From Methylocella silvestris (GTDB taxonomy: Bacteria; Pseudomonadota; Alphaproteobacteria; Rhizobiales; Beijerinckiaceae), in contig NZ_PDZR01000005.1 in assembly GCF_002891535.1 (NCBI RefSeq), positions 1 through 64,000 of the forward strand: a DNA stretch of 64,000 nucleotides, given 5' to 3'. Shown here in pieces: positions 44,482-53,812 of the stretch; position 1 is the first letter of the stretch, and every line of letters starts with the position of its first letter. Position numbers and translations under genes: made by a program. The notes under the pieces were generated by a model that was not told the origin of the DNA, searched no databases, and saw only the letters and a list, made by a program, of their open reading frames with translations.

Positions 44482-46914
44482 TCATCCTCTCAAGCTCGCG
44501 CCTGCCCGCTGCGACGCCTCGGCGACGATCTTTGCCGCGACGGCGTCGATGTCCGACTCGGTCAGCGTTCTGTCGCGCGGTTGCAGGGTCACCGAGATCG
44601 CGACGGATTTCTTGCCCTCGGCGACCCCCGGTCCCTCATAGACGTCGAAAACCTCGGCCTTGACGATCAGCGCCTTGTCCGCCGCAAGCGCGGCCTTGAC
44701 GAGTTCGCCCGCAAGGACGGACCGGTCGACGACGAAGGCGAAATCGCGCTGCAAAGGCATAAGCTCGAAGAGTTCAAGCCTCGGCTTGGTCTTTGTCGGC
44801 TTAGATTTTGTCACCGGTATGTCATTCAAAACGACTTCAAAGCAGACCAAAGGCCCGTCGGCGCCCATCGCGGCGAGAGCGCGCGGATGAATTTCGCCGA
44901 AATAGCCTATTTTCGTCTTCGGCCCGAATTGCAGCGTCGCGGAGCGACCCGGATGTAGCCAATCCGGCCCGCCGGGGACAATTTGCAACCCGCTCGTGGG
45001 GACGCCGAGGGCGGTGAGCAGCGCCAGCGCGTCCGCCTTGACGTCGAAAACATCGGCCGGCTGCGCGCCGGTCAGCCAGTTGCGGCCGGCTCCCGAAGTC
45101 TTGGCCAAACCTTGCCGCAGCGCCGCGGCTGCGATTTTCTGATCGCCTTCTTCCTCGCCGAAAAAGATCTGCCCAACCTCGAACAGGGCGACGTCGCCAT
45201 GGCCGCGATCGGCGTTGCGCTGCGCGGACGCGATCAGACCAGGCAAAAGGCTCGGGCGCATGTCGGAGAGTTCGGCGGCGATCGGATTGGCCAGCGACAA
45301 TTCGGCCGCGCCGCCGCCGAACGCCTCGGCGCGCGCGTGGGAAATGAACGACCAGGTGACGGCCTCGACTAGCCCCGCCGCCGCGAGCGCGCGCTTTGCC
45401 GTCCGCACCCGCCGCTGCAGCGGCGTCAGCTTCGGCGCGGGCGCGCCGGCGCTTTCCCGCGCGAAGGGGCGCGAGGCCACCCGGTCGAGGCCGGCAATGC
45501 GGATCACCTCCTCGACGAGGTCGGCCGGCCCCTCGATGTCGGGACGAAACGACGGGACCTTGACGACAAATCGATCGCTATTGCCCGGCGAATAGACGAG
45601 TTCGAAGCCAAGATGCTCCAGAATGCCGGTGATTTCCGACGGCGGCAGATCGAGCCCGGTCAGCCGCGTGACCTCGCCCTGGAAAAACACGATGCGATGG
45701 TCGCGCTCCGGTATCTTGCCGGCAAGGGCAATGTCCGAGGCCGCGCCGCCGCAGAATTCGAGCGTCAGGGCCGTGGCGAGCTCCAGCCCCGGCAGAAGGA
45801 AAGCCGGATCGACGCTGCGCTCGAAGCGGTAGCGCGCATCCGAATTGATCCCGAGCCGGCGGCCGGTGCGGGCGATATTGGCCGGATGCCAGAGCGCCGC
45901 CTCGATCAGGACCTCGGTCGTCGCTTCGTCGCAGCCGGTGTCCGCGCCGCCCATGATTCCGGCCAGCGATTGCGGTCCGCGATCGTCGGCGATCACGATC
46001 ATCTCCTCGTCAAGCGCATAGACGCGCCCGTCGAGCGCGTTGAGGCTCTCGCCGGCGCGCGCGCGGCGCACGACGAGATCGCCCTTGACCTTGGCTGCGT
46101 CGAACACATGGAGTGGCCGGGCGCGGTCGAAACTCAGATAATTGGTGATGTCGACAAGGGCGTTGATCGGCCGCAGCCCGATCGCCGTCAGCCGTTTGCG
46201 CAGCCAGTCCGGGCTTTCGCCGTTGCGGACGCCGCGGATGAGGCGCAGGGCGAAGGCTGGGGCGAGATGGGAATCGCCGGCCGCGAGATCGATGCGCGCG
46301 GCGAAGGCCACAGAAAGGCTTGCTGGAACCGGCGTGATTTTCCGCCCTTTGAAGCGGCCAAGACCAGCGGCGGCGAGATCGCGCGCCACGCCCTCGACCC
46401 CCATCGCGTCAGGCCGGTTCGGCAGAAGGTTGAACTCGATCACCGGATCGGCAAGGCCGGCCCAGGGCGCGAACTGGAGTCCGACCGGCGCCGCCTCCGG
46501 CAATTCGAGAATGCCGTCATGATCGCCGCTGAGGCCAAGCTCGGCGCCCGAGCAGAGCATGCCATTTGATTCGACGCCACGGATGACGCCTTTGCTCAGG
46601 GTGATCTGCTTTGCCGGAATGACGGCGCCCGGAGGCGCGAACACCGTCTTCAAGCCGGCTCTGGCGTTCGGCGCGCCGCAGACGACCTGCACGAGCCCCT
46701 CGCCACCGGTCTCGACGAGGCAGACCTGCAGCCGGTCGGCGTTCGGATGCGGCTTCGCTTCGACGATTCGGGCGATCTTGAAATCATGCAGCGCGGCGGC
46801 GGGATCCTCGACATGCTCGACCTCAAGCCCGATGCGGGTCAAGGCGTCGACGATCTCGGTCAGGGAGGCGTCGGTCTCAAGATGATCCTTGAGCCAGGAA
46901 AGCGTGAATTTCAT
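44482..46914 (-). CDS. pheT: Phenylalanyl-tRNA synthetase, beta subunit
   Basis: 810 residues, full length. Domains in order: an N-terminal OB/EMAP-like tRNA-binding domain (VEDPAAALHDFKIARIVEAKPHPNADRLQVC), B3/B4 editing domain (ARPLHVFDAAKVKGDLVVR), B5 and the catalytic-like core, and a C-terminal ferredoxin-fold anticodon-binding domain (PLQRDFAFVVDRSVLAGELV). It forms the alpha2-beta2 enzyme with PheS. pheS is neither upstream nor elsewhere in the window, and pheT is inverted relative to rpmI-rplT; the common order rplT-pheS-pheT has been broken. Confidence in the product is very high. Confidence 0.98.
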   Translation of the reverse strand: MKFTLSWLKDHLETDASLTEIVDALTRIGLEVEHVEDPAAALHDFKIARIVEAKPHPNADRLQVCLVETGGEGLVQVVCGAPNARAGLKTVFAPPGAVIPAKQITLSKGVIRGVESNGMLCSGAELGLSGDHDGILELPEAAPVGLQFAPWAGLADPVIEFNLLPNRPDAMGVEGVARDLAAAGLGRFKGRKITPVPASLSVAFAARIDLAAGDSHLAPAFALRLIRGVRNGESPDWLRKRLTAIGLRPINALVDITNYLSFDRARPLHVFDAAKVKGDLVVRRARAGESLNALDGRVYALDEEMIVIADDRGPQSLAGIMGGADTGCDEATTEVLIEAALWHPANIARTGRRLGINSDARYRFERSVDPAFLLPGLELATALTLEFCGGAASDIALAGKIPERDHRIVFFQGEVTRLTGLDLPPSEITGILEHLGFELVYSPGNSDRFVVKVPSFRPDIEGPADLVEEVIRIAGLDRVASRPFARESAGAPAPKLTPLQRRVRTAKRALAAAGLVEAVTWSFISHARAEAFGGGAAELSLANPIAAELSDMRPSLLPGLIASAQRNADRGHGDVALFEVGQIFFGEEEGDQKIAAAALRQGLAKTSGAGRNWLTGAQPADVFDVKADALALLTALGVPTSGLQIVPGGPDWLHPGRSATLQFGPKTKIGYFGEIHPRALAAMGADGPLVCFEVVLNDIPVTKSKPTKTKPRLELFELMPLQRDFAFVVDRSVLAGELVKAALAADKALIVKAEVFDVYEGPGVAEGKKSVAISVTLQPRDRTLTESDIDAVAAKIVAEASQRAGASLRG

Positions 46915-47128
46915 TGCAGATCCAGATGGCGGCGCCGGCTCGCGGCGCGGTGGGCTCCGTTCAAGCCTTCATCTAGTGTCTTTCTGCAACAAGGGGAAAT
47001 TTTCTTCGGTCGCCACGGCCTGGCTTGCCGCGCTGACTCGCGAAAAGCTTGCGATCGCGCCATGTTCCGGGCAAAGCTCGGAGCAATTTTACGGGCTACG
47101 GCTGACGCGCAACGGAAAGGCGTCCATC

Positions 47129-47500
47129 ATGATCGGGGCATTTACTGGCAGGTTGCGCGCGGCGCTCGCCCTATGCGCCCTCGCAGCTTCGGCCGGCCTC
47201 GCCTCGCCGGCTGCGGCGGCGGATTTCGCAGAGCCGCAAGGCGGCGTCGCTTGCTCGATCGGCCAGCCCTTCTGGGTTCCGACCCTGGCGACGGCCGAAA
47301 CCCTGCCCTGGCCCTCGGTCTATTATGGGCATTTTTCGGGCGGCAAGCCCTATATCGACGCGCAGGGACGAACCATCGTCGATTGGCGCGACGAGCATGT
47401 GTGCTTTCCGACGAGCCGGCAATGCCGCGCGTGGGTCGAGGCGTCCTACGGCGCCTATCACCAGCCGGAAGGCTATCGCGGCTGCCTGCTGCTACGCTGA
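47129..47500 (+). CDS. Exported protein of unknown function
   Basis: 123 residues. A signal peptide (RAALALCALAASAGLASPAAAA) is followed by a compact domain with three cysteines (GVACSIGQPFWVP, EHVCFPTSRQCRAW, plus a last Cys in YRGCLLLR, four in all) and conserved-looking aromatics (WPSVYYGHFSGGKPYIDAQGRTIVDWRD). Two disulfides are likely in the periplasm. I do not recognise the family. GGAAAGG lies upstream of the ATG. The frame is open further upstream across the pheT start but that part is not coding. Confidence 0.72.
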   Translation: MIGAFTGRLRAALALCALAASAGLASPAAAADFAEPQGGVACSIGQPFWVPTLATAETLPWPSVYYGHFSGGKPYIDAQGRTIVDWRDEHVCFPTSRQCRAWVEASYGAYHQPEGYRGCLLLR

Positions 47501-47540
47501 TTCATTTTGCGCGCCTGGCGGCGCATGAGCGGAGCAAAAC

Positions 47541-48059
47541 TTGCTCGATGCACTGAAGGCCTTTCTCACCGAGCTTGGCGGCGGCGGCGCGGCTGGCCGA
47601 TCCTATGGCGACGATGATTATCGTCTCGCCGCCGCAGCGCTGCTGGTGCATGTCGCCGCGGCTGATGGCGAAACCGACGCCGCCGAGCGACAAAGGCTGC
47701 GGGACACGCTGGCGCAGCGTTTCGGCCTCGATGCGGCGGCGACCCTGGAATTGATCCACCGCGCCGAGGAAAGCGATCGCGACGCCGTCGACTTCTATCA
47801 GTTCACCAGCGTCCTCAAACGCGCGCTCGATGAGGACGGACGCCGGCGCATCGTCGAAATGATGTGGGAGATCGCTTGCGCCGACGGCGAAATTCACGAA
47901 TTCGAGGATAATACCATCTGGCGCGTCGCCGAATTACTGGGGGTCTCCTCGCGCGATCGCGTGCTTTTGCGCCAGCAAGTCGCCGCAGAGACGGCTGCCG
48001 GGAAGTCCGGCGACTCCGATCCGGCCAATAGCGACCCAGCCAAGTCGCGGAATAGTTAA
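47541..48059 (+). CDS. TerB-like (tellurite-resistance/DUF533-type) protein
   Basis: 172 residues with the TerB helical fold: DDDYRLAAAALLVHVAAADGETDAAERQRLRDTLAQRF, then an internal symmetric repeat RRRIVEMMWEIACADGEIHEFEDNTIWRVAELLGVSSRD. The ADGE/DGEI acidic loops are the proposed metal-binding sites of TerB. The start is TTG at 47541 with GGAG six bases upstream. No other ter genes are near, so a tellurite phenotype is not implied. It begins 40 bases after the exported protein and 72 bases before an SDR gene. Confidence 0.85.
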   Translation: MLDALKAFLTELGGGGAAGRSYGDDDYRLAAAALLVHVAAADGETDAAERQRLRDTLAQRFGLDAAATLELIHRAEESDRDAVDFYQFTSVLKRALDEDGRRRIVEMMWEIACADGEIHEFEDNTIWRVAELLGVSSRDRVLLRQQVAAETAAGKSGDSDPANSDPAKSRNS

Positions 48060-48131
48060 TTCCCCGTTTACCAACTTCGATGTAGCCTTTGCCCAGGCAG
48101 CGCTGAGAGCGCGCCGACGAAGGGCGAATGG

Positions 48132-48932
48132 ATGCAAGCATCTGTGGACGGCCGGCGCGTGGCGCTGATCACAGGCGCCTCCGGCGGCATCGGCGCCGAC
48201 CTTGCGCGGGTTTTCGCGCGCAACGGCCATGATCTCATGCTTGTCGCGCGTAGCGACGACAAGCTTGCAGCGCTCGCCGATGAGATCGAGGGCGCGACTG
48301 GGCGGCGGCCGCTCCGGCTGGCGCTCGACCTTTCCGGCCCGCAGGCCGCGGACGCCATCGAGGCCGCCCTGAAGGAAAGCGGCGCGCGCGTAGAAGTTCT
48401 CGTCAACAATGCCGGCTATGGGCTCAGCGGCGATGTCGGCGAACTTGGCGAAGCCGAACAATTGGGCGTTATCGACCTTAATATTCGCGTGTTGACGCAG
48501 CTTACCATTCGCTTTCTGCCCGATATCCGCGCCGCGCGCGGAAAAATTCTCAACGTCGCTTCCGTCGTTTCCTATTTTCCGGGCGGCCCCGGCATGGCGA
48601 TCTATTACGCTTCAAAGGCCTATGTCCTGTCGTTTTCCCTGGGTCTGGCGCAGGAATTGCTCAGTGAGGGCGTGGTCGTGTCGGCGCTTTGCCCCGGCGT
48701 AACGCCGACCGGCTTTCAGGCCCGCGCCAAATTCGGCCCAGAGATCAGGCTCGACAAGATGCCGGCGACGAGTTCGATCGAGGTGGCTGAAGCCGGCTAT
48801 AAGGGCCTTATGGCGGGGCGGCGGGAAATTATACCGGGCGGATTCAACAAATTGGGCGCATGGGCCTTGCCCTTCGCGCCAAAGCACATGATCCTGTCGT
48901 TGATTTCGCAAATGCAGCATCAACGCCGTTAA
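48132..48932 (+). CDS. Short-chain dehydrogenase/reductase
   Basis: 266 residues, classical SDR: TGASGGIGADLA cofactor loop, LVNNAGYG, the catalytic Ser in NVASVVS and YYASKAY with Tyr-x3-Lys. The Arg in LVARSDDKL after strand 2 favours NADP(H). The C-terminal 'NKLGAWALPFAPKHMILSLISQMQ' looks amphipathic, as in SDRs related to DltE/YqjQ. The substrate is unknown. Confidence 0.92.
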   Translation: MQASVDGRRVALITGASGGIGADLARVFARNGHDLMLVARSDDKLAALADEIEGATGRRPLRLALDLSGPQAADAIEAALKESGARVEVLVNNAGYGLSGDVGELGEAEQLGVIDLNIRVLTQLTIRFLPDIRAARGKILNVASVVSYFPGGPGMAIYYASKAYVLSFSLGLAQELLSEGVVVSALCPGVTPTGFQARAKFGPEIRLDKMPATSSIEVAEAGYKGLMAGRREIIPGGFNKLGAWALPFAPKHMILSLISQMQHQRR

Positions 48933-48957
48933 TTCAGTCGATCCCTTTATGTGAGCG

Positions 48958-49737
48958 ATGGCCGTAGCAGAGAAATCAGACCCACGGGTGCTTGTCATCC
49001 TGCATCAGCACTGTTCGAGCCCAGGCCGGATAGGCCGCATCCTGTGCGACCTCGGCTACCGTCTCGACATCCGGCGCCCCCGCTTTGACGACCCGCTGCC
49101 CAAGACGCTCGCCGACCATGCCGGGGTCGTCGTCTTCGGCGGCCCGATGAGCGCCAATGACGACGAAGACTGGATCTGCCGCGAGATCGACTGGATCGGC
49201 GTGCCTCTGAAGGAGGGCAAGCCGTTTCTCGGCATTTGTCTCGGCGCGCAGATGCTGGCGCGCCATCTTGGCCATCGCGTCTGCCCGCATCCCCAAGGGC
49301 GGGTCGAGGTCGGCTATTATCCGATCGATCCGACCGAACATGGCCATGAGCTTTGCGACCGCCCCTTCCCGGACAGGGTCTATCAGTGGCACCGCGAGGG
49401 ATTCGATCTGCCGAGCGGGGCAACCCTCCTGGCGAGCGGTCAGGATTTCGAAGCGCAGGCTTTCCGTTATGGGCCGGAGGCGTTCGGCTTCCAGTTCCAT
49501 CCGGAAGTCACCCTGCCGATGATCTGCCGCTGGTCGGCGCGCTCGCGCGAACGGCTGAATTTCCCCGGCGCGCGACCACTGCATCGCCATCTTGAGGGCT
49601 GGCTTCGGCACGACAGGGCCATCTCGCGCTGGTCGACGGCCTTCCTGCGCAGCTGGATCGAGGGCGCGCAGACGGCGCGCCCGCCGCAGATTTTCGTCCC
49701 CGGACAGGCCGGACCCGACGCCGCCGCCATGTCATAA
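48958..49737 (+). CDS. Class I glutamine amidotransferase-like protein
   Basis: A 259-residue stand-alone GATase1 domain. The nucleophile Cys is in GICLGAQMLA, the His-x-Glu pair in GFQFHPEVTLP, and VVFGGPMSAND is the oxyanion region. About 60 residues after the catalytic Glu form an extra basic C-terminal tail. Together with the gene at 8367 it makes two such domains in the window; they are clearly diverged. A gamma-glutamyl hydrolase role is possible. It follows the SDR gene by 25 bases and probably shares its transcript. Confidence 0.87.
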   Translation: MAVAEKSDPRVLVILHQHCSSPGRIGRILCDLGYRLDIRRPRFDDPLPKTLADHAGVVVFGGPMSANDDEDWICREIDWIGVPLKEGKPFLGICLGAQMLARHLGHRVCPHPQGRVEVGYYPIDPTEHGHELCDRPFPDRVYQWHREGFDLPSGATLLASGQDFEAQAFRYGPEAFGFQFHPEVTLPMICRWSARSRERLNFPGARPLHRHLEGWLRHDRAISRWSTAFLRSWIEGAQTARPPQIFVPGQAGPDAAAMS

Positions 49738-49944
49738 AACAAAACTGGACGGCGGCCCTTTCCCTTACTACCACTCATCTGTCGGGAACTCCGGCGCCGA
49801 AAGCGAGCCGCTTCGCCGTCAAAATCGGCCGGCCGCCGCAGCCGACAGCGCTTCTCGCGCGTTCAACTAACTGCGCGCGACCGGGATTGTCATTTCTCCT
49901 CGCTCTCCTTTTCCCGCTTCGACACCGTCCAAGGAAAATGAATC

Positions 49945-50373
49945 ATGAGCATCTTCGGCAATATCATCTCCAAATTATTTGGCCACTCCAAGGCCGAGGC
50001 GGCCCCCGCGACCCCGCCGGCGGGCGGAGCTCCGGCGGCGCCGACTCCAGGCGCGACGACCACCGCCGCTGCGCCCGCGGCGGGCGGAGCAGCGCCCGCG
50101 CCGACCGCTCTCAAGGACGTCGACGTCGCATCGATTCTTGACGGGCTCGTCGCCAAACAGGGGCAAAAACTCGACTGGCGCCATTCGATCGTCGATCTTC
50201 TGAAAACCCTCGACCTCGACAGCAGCCTCACCGCCCGTAAGGAGCTCGCCTCGGAACTGCATTATTCGGGCAGCACCGACGACACCGCGACGATGAATGT
50301 GTGGCTCATCAAGCAGGTGCTCGCCAAGCTTGCCGAAAACGGCGGCAAGCTGCCGGCCGATCTCGTCCACTGA
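49945..50373 (+). CDS. DUF3597 domain protein
   Basis: 142 residues: MSIFGNIISKLFGHSKA, a Pro/Ala/Gly-rich linker of about 40 residues, then the DUF3597 domain (DVASILDGLVAKQGQKLDWRHSIVDLLKTLDLDSSLTARKELASELHY...MNVWLIKQVLAKLAENGG). This small helical domain is widespread in proteobacteria and of unknown function; the arrangement is close to LysM-associated homologues but no LysM is seen. CAAGGAAAA lies upstream of the ATG. Confidence 0.9.
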   Translation: MSIFGNIISKLFGHSKAEAAPATPPAGGAPAAPTPGATTTAAAPAAGGAAPAPTALKDVDVASILDGLVAKQGQKLDWRHSIVDLLKTLDLDSSLTARKELASELHYSGSTDDTATMNVWLIKQVLAKLAENGGKLPADLVH

Positions 50374-50597
50374 CCCTTCCGATCTCGGGCGGCGCATCGA
50401 CGAGACGCGCCGCCTTCGCCGCCAGAATTTGACGCAAGTCCTGATTGAAATTGTTGCACTGTGTCAGGCTGTAGAGCGGCGGCCCGGCCTCGCCGAGACT
50501 TCTTGCCAAAAATGGCCGTGAAATTCCCTGCAGCGCAGGCGTCAGAGCGCTGATGGCGCGTCTCTTGCAAAAATTCCTCCCAAACCGGAGGCTTGCA

Positions 50598-51437
50598 ATG
50601 GATTACGTCAAACCAGCCGACATGGCTCGGGCCATGGCCGACTCGGGAGCGCAGCGCGCCCGGCTCTCGATTCCCGATATGCTCATTCGCGGCATGATGG
50701 CGGGCGCCCTGCTCGGCATCGCAACCAGCCTCGCAATTACCGGCGCCGTGCAGACCGGAGTGCCCTTCGCGGGCGCGATCGTTTTTCCGGTCGGCTTTGT
50801 GATGATCGTCGCCCTCGGGCTCGAACTCTGCACCGGCAATTTCGCCATTCTTGGCGTTTCGGCGCTCAGCGGAGGCTGCAGCTGGGCGGAGGCTGGCCGC
50901 AACTGGACCTGGGGCTTTATCGGTAATCTGATCGGTAGCGTCCTCTACGCCTTCTTGCTCGTCATTGCGCTGACCAATGCCTGGAACGTCCCGCCGGCCG
51001 GCGTCGCGCAGAAAATCATCGACATCGCGACTCTGAAAACCGTCGGCTATGAGCCCTTCGGCGCCGCCGGCCTGCTGTCGAGCTTCGTCAAAGGCATGCT
51101 GTGCAACTGGATGGTCTGCCTTGGCGTCACCATGTCGATGATGTCGACCTCGACCGCCGGCAAATTGTTCGGCGCGTGGCTGCCGATCTTTATTTTCTTC
51201 GGACAGGGCTTCGAGCACGCCGTCGTCAATATGTTCGTGATCCCGGCCGGCATGATGCTCGGCGCGAAGGTCAGCTTCAGCGACTGGTGGCTGTGGAACC
51301 AGATCCCTGTCACGCTTGGCAATCTTGCCGGCGGGCTGTTGTTCATCGCTTTACCCTGGTACCTGACATTCCGTCCGGGCGGAGCCTCCGTGCGCGCGCT
51401 CGGCAAGGATGCGCCGCTGTCCGCGCCGGCGGAATAG
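50598..51437 (+). CDS. Formate/nitrite transporter family channel (FocA/NirC)
   Basis: 279 residues with six membrane segments in the FNT arrangement: MLIRGMMAGALLGIATSLAI, ALGLELCTGNFAILGVSALSGG (the conserved ELCTGN loop), WTWGFIGNLIGSVLYAFLL, GMLCNWMVCLGVTMS and FGQGFEHAVVNMFVIPAGMMLG. Pentameric channel for formate, nitrite or a related monovalent anion. GGAGG six bases before ATG 50598 sets the start over the in-frame ATG at 50553. Formate transport would suit a methylotroph, but no nitrite or formate enzymes are adjacent. Confidence 0.93.
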   Translation: MDYVKPADMARAMADSGAQRARLSIPDMLIRGMMAGALLGIATSLAITGAVQTGVPFAGAIVFPVGFVMIVALGLELCTGNFAILGVSALSGGCSWAEAGRNWTWGFIGNLIGSVLYAFLLVIALTNAWNVPPAGVAQKIIDIATLKTVGYEPFGAAGLLSSFVKGMLCNWMVCLGVTMSMMSTSTAGKLFGAWLPIFIFFGQGFEHAVVNMFVIPAGMMLGAKVSFSDWWLWNQIPVTLGNLAGGLLFIALPWYLTFRPGGASVRALGKDAPLSAPAE

Positions 51438-51441
51438 CCCG

Positions 51442-52305
51442 CTATCTTGCGAAATGTCTGGCGCCGGCGACGCAGAGGCCGACGGCGCCGGTGACGACGA
51501 TCATCGGCCAGCTCACGCTTTCATGCAGAAGCGCCGCGGCCAGCGCCATAGCGAAGAAGGGCTGCAGCAATTGCAATTGCGCGACAGCGGCAATGCCTCC
51601 CTGCGCCAGCCCCCGATACCAGAAGGCGAAGCCGATCAGCATGCTGAACAAGGACACATAGAAGAGGCCGATCCAGGCGGACGGCCCCGCCTCCGAAAAT
51701 GAGGGCGGCGCGATGTAAAGCGTGAGCGCCGCCGTGACGGGCAGCGACAAGGCCAGCGCCCAGCAGATCACCTGCCAGCCGCCGAGCCGCCGCGACAGCG
51801 TCGCGCCTTCGGCGTAGCCAAGCCCGCCAGCAACCACGGCCGCGAGCATCAACAGATCGCCGATCGGCGACACGTCCCCGCCCTGCGTCAGCGCAAAGCC
51901 GGCGATGAGAGCGCTGCCGGCACAGGAAAACAGCCAAAACGCCCACCGCGGGCGCTCGCCGCCGCGCGCCACCGCGAAGATCGCCGTCGCCAAAGGCAGC
52001 AGGCCGACGAACACGACGGAATGCGCCGAGGTGACCTGCTTGAGCGCCAGCGCCGACAAAAGCGGGAAGCCGACAACGACGCCGAGCGCCACGATGCCAA
52101 GAGAGGCCATGTCGCGACGCTCAGGGCGCTTCTGCCGCAATGCGAGCAAGAGGGCGGTCGCCAGAAGGCCCGCGATCGACGCGCGCGCGGCGGTCAGAAA
52201 CAGAGGATCGAAATCGGCGACAGCCGCGCGCGTCGCGGGCAGCGACCCGCTGAAAATCAGAACGCCGATGAACCCATTGGCCCATCCGCGTAAACTCTTG
52301 TCCAT
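51442..52305 (-). CDS. EamA/DMT-family exporter
   Basis: 287 residues with ten expected membrane segments in two EamA repeats: [42 protein letters not shown] and GDLLMLAAVVAGGLGYAEGATLSRRLGGWQVICWALAL...LFYVSLFSMLIGFAFWYRGLAQGGIAAVAQLQLLQPFF. Such permeases export amino acids or similar metabolites. It is divergent from a MocR regulator, the common arrangement in which the regulator controls the exporter, with a shared palindrome between them. Convergent with the formate/nitrite transporter (4 bases apart). Confidence 0.92.
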   Translation of the reverse strand: MDKSLRGWANGFIGVLIFSGSLPATRAAVADFDPLFLTAARASIAGLLATALLLALRQKRPERRDMASLGIVALGVVVGFPLLSALALKQVTSAHSVVFVGLLPLATAIFAVARGGERPRWAFWLFSCAGSALIAGFALTQGGDVSPIGDLLMLAAVVAGGLGYAEGATLSRRLGGWQVICWALALSLPVTAALTLYIAPPSFSEAGPSAWIGLFYVSLFSMLIGFAFWYRGLAQGGIAAVAQLQLLQPFFAMALAAALLHESVSWPMIVVTGAVGLCVAGARHFAR

Positions 52306-52364
52306 CGTCTCGCCTCCACCTGACGAGATTTACGCGGGGCCCTCTGGATTTTACAGGGACAGAC

Positions 52365-52390
52365 CATTACACTTTTGCCAAACTGTAATG
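52365..52390. promoter_or_regulatory. Palindromic operator between EamA exporter and MocR regulator
   Basis: CATTACA (52365-52371) and TGTAATG (52384-52390) form a perfect inverted repeat with a 12-base spacer, placed between the divergent genes. It is AT-richer than the flanks. Likely the binding site of the MocR protein controlling both promoters. Confidence 0.65.
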
Positions 52391-52408
52391 GAGATGGCGG
52401 CAGTACAC

Positions 52409-53809
52409 ATGGACGATCAGGCCGATTTCGCGGGTGACCGAAGGCTGGTGACGCGGGTGATGGAGTCCGTTCGGCAAAAGATCGCCGGACGCATGCTCGC
52501 GCCCGGGGCGAAGCTGCCCTCGATCCGCCGCTTTGCCGAAACGACGGGCGTGTCCAAATCGACCGTGGTCGAAGCCTATGACCGGCTCGCCGCCGAAGGG
52601 CTGATCCAGTCCCGGCGCGGCTCCGGCTTTTATGTCGGCGGCCGGACGGCGCCCTTGTCGCTCTCGGAGTTGAGTCCGCGGCTCGACCGCGCCATCGACC
52701 CTTTATGGGTTTCGCGGCAATCGCTCGAGACGGACGATTCGTTCTTGAAGCCCGGCTGCGGCTGGCTTCCCCCCTCGTGGATGCCTGAGGGCGCGATGCG
52801 CCGCGGTCTGAGGGCGCTGGCCCGGGCGGATGATTCGGCTTTGGCCGATTATGCCCCTCCCCTGGGGCTCTTGCCGCTGCGTCAGCTCCTGTCCCGTCGC
52901 ATGTCAGAGCATGGCGTCGAGGCGGCGCCCGACCAGATCATGCTGACGGAATCGGGCACGCAGGCGATTGATCTTCTCTGCCGCTTCCTGATCGAACCGG
53001 GCGACGCCGTGCTGGTCGACGACCCCTGCTATTTCAACTTCCGCGCGCTGCTGCGGGCGCACCGGGCGAAGGTGGTCAGCGTCCCATTCACGCCGACAGG
53101 TCCGGACGTCGCGCTGTTCGCCGCAGCGCTGGCAGAGCACCGGCCGCGCCTCTACCTCACCAATTCGGCGCTGCATAATCCAACCGGCGCGACGCTGTCG
53201 CCCGTAACCGCGCACCGTCTGCTGAAGCTCGCGGAGCAGTCGGGACTGACGATCCTGGAAGACGACATTTTCGCTGATTTCGAGCATGAGCCGGCGCCGC
53301 GCCTCGCCGCTTTCGACGGCCTCAATCGCGTCGTTCATATCGGCAGTTTCTCAAAAACGCTCTCCGCGGCGGGACGCTGCGGCTTCATTGCTGCGCGGCG
53401 TGACTGGATCGAGGGGCTGATCGATCTCAAAATCTCGACCGCTTTCGCCGGCGGCGCCCTTTCGGCGGAGCTTGTTCTTGGCGTTCTCAAGGACGGAACC
53501 TATCGCAAGCATATCGACAGCCTGCGCGAGCGCCTCTCCCGCGCGATGGGCGAGACGAGCGCGCGCCTCGCCGCCCTTGGCGTTACGCCATGGATTCTGC
53601 CGCGGGCCGGCATGTTTCTTTGGTGCCGCCTGCCGGACGGACTTGAGGCGGCTGGCGTCGCGCAGCGGGCGCTCGCCGAAAACATCGTGCTCGCGCCGGG
53701 CAATGTCTTCAGCGTCTCGCAATCGGCCGGCAACTTTATGCGCTTCAATGTGGCGCAATCGGCGGACCCGCGCATTTACGCGGCGCTCGCCGCGGCGATG
53801 GGGAGGTAG
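52409..53809 (+). CDS. MocR-type PLP-dependent transcriptional regulator
   Basis: 466 residues: an N-terminal GntR winged helix (VMESVRQKIAGRMLAPGAKLPSIRRFAETTGVSKSTVVEAYDRLAAEGLIQSRRGSGFYV) fused to a fold-type I aminotransferase domain with the PLP lysine in HIGSFSKTLSAAGRCGF and the motif NPTGATLS. MocR proteins sense PLP-linked amino compounds and control vitamin B6, GABA or amino acid export genes. Three Met codons are near: 52388 and 52394 lie in or against the palindrome, so 52409 is preferred. The divergent EamA exporter is the probable target. It ends four bases before the convergent xerD stop. Confidence 0.92.
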   Translation: MDDQADFAGDRRLVTRVMESVRQKIAGRMLAPGAKLPSIRRFAETTGVSKSTVVEAYDRLAAEGLIQSRRGSGFYVGGRTAPLSLSELSPRLDRAIDPLWVSRQSLETDDSFLKPGCGWLPPSWMPEGAMRRGLRALARADDSALADYAPPLGLLPLRQLLSRRMSEHGVEAAPDQIMLTESGTQAIDLLCRFLIEPGDAVLVDDPCYFNFRALLRAHRAKVVSVPFTPTGPDVALFAAALAEHRPRLYLTNSALHNPTGATLSPVTAHRLLKLAEQSGLTILEDDIFADFEHEPAPRLAAFDGLNRVVHIGSFSKTLSAAGRCGFIAARRDWIEGLIDLKISTAFAGGALSAELVLGVLKDGTYRKHIDSLRERLSRAMGETSARLAALGVTPWILPRAGMFLWCRLPDGLEAAGVAQRALAENIVLAPGNVFSVSQSAGNFMRFNVAQSADPRIYAALAAAMGR

Positions 53810-53812
53810 GTT

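Noticed and set aside
47541-48059. A tellurite-resistance or phage-defence ter cluster.
   Set aside because: Only a single TerB-like gene is present; no TerC, TerD or TerF-type partner is nearby.
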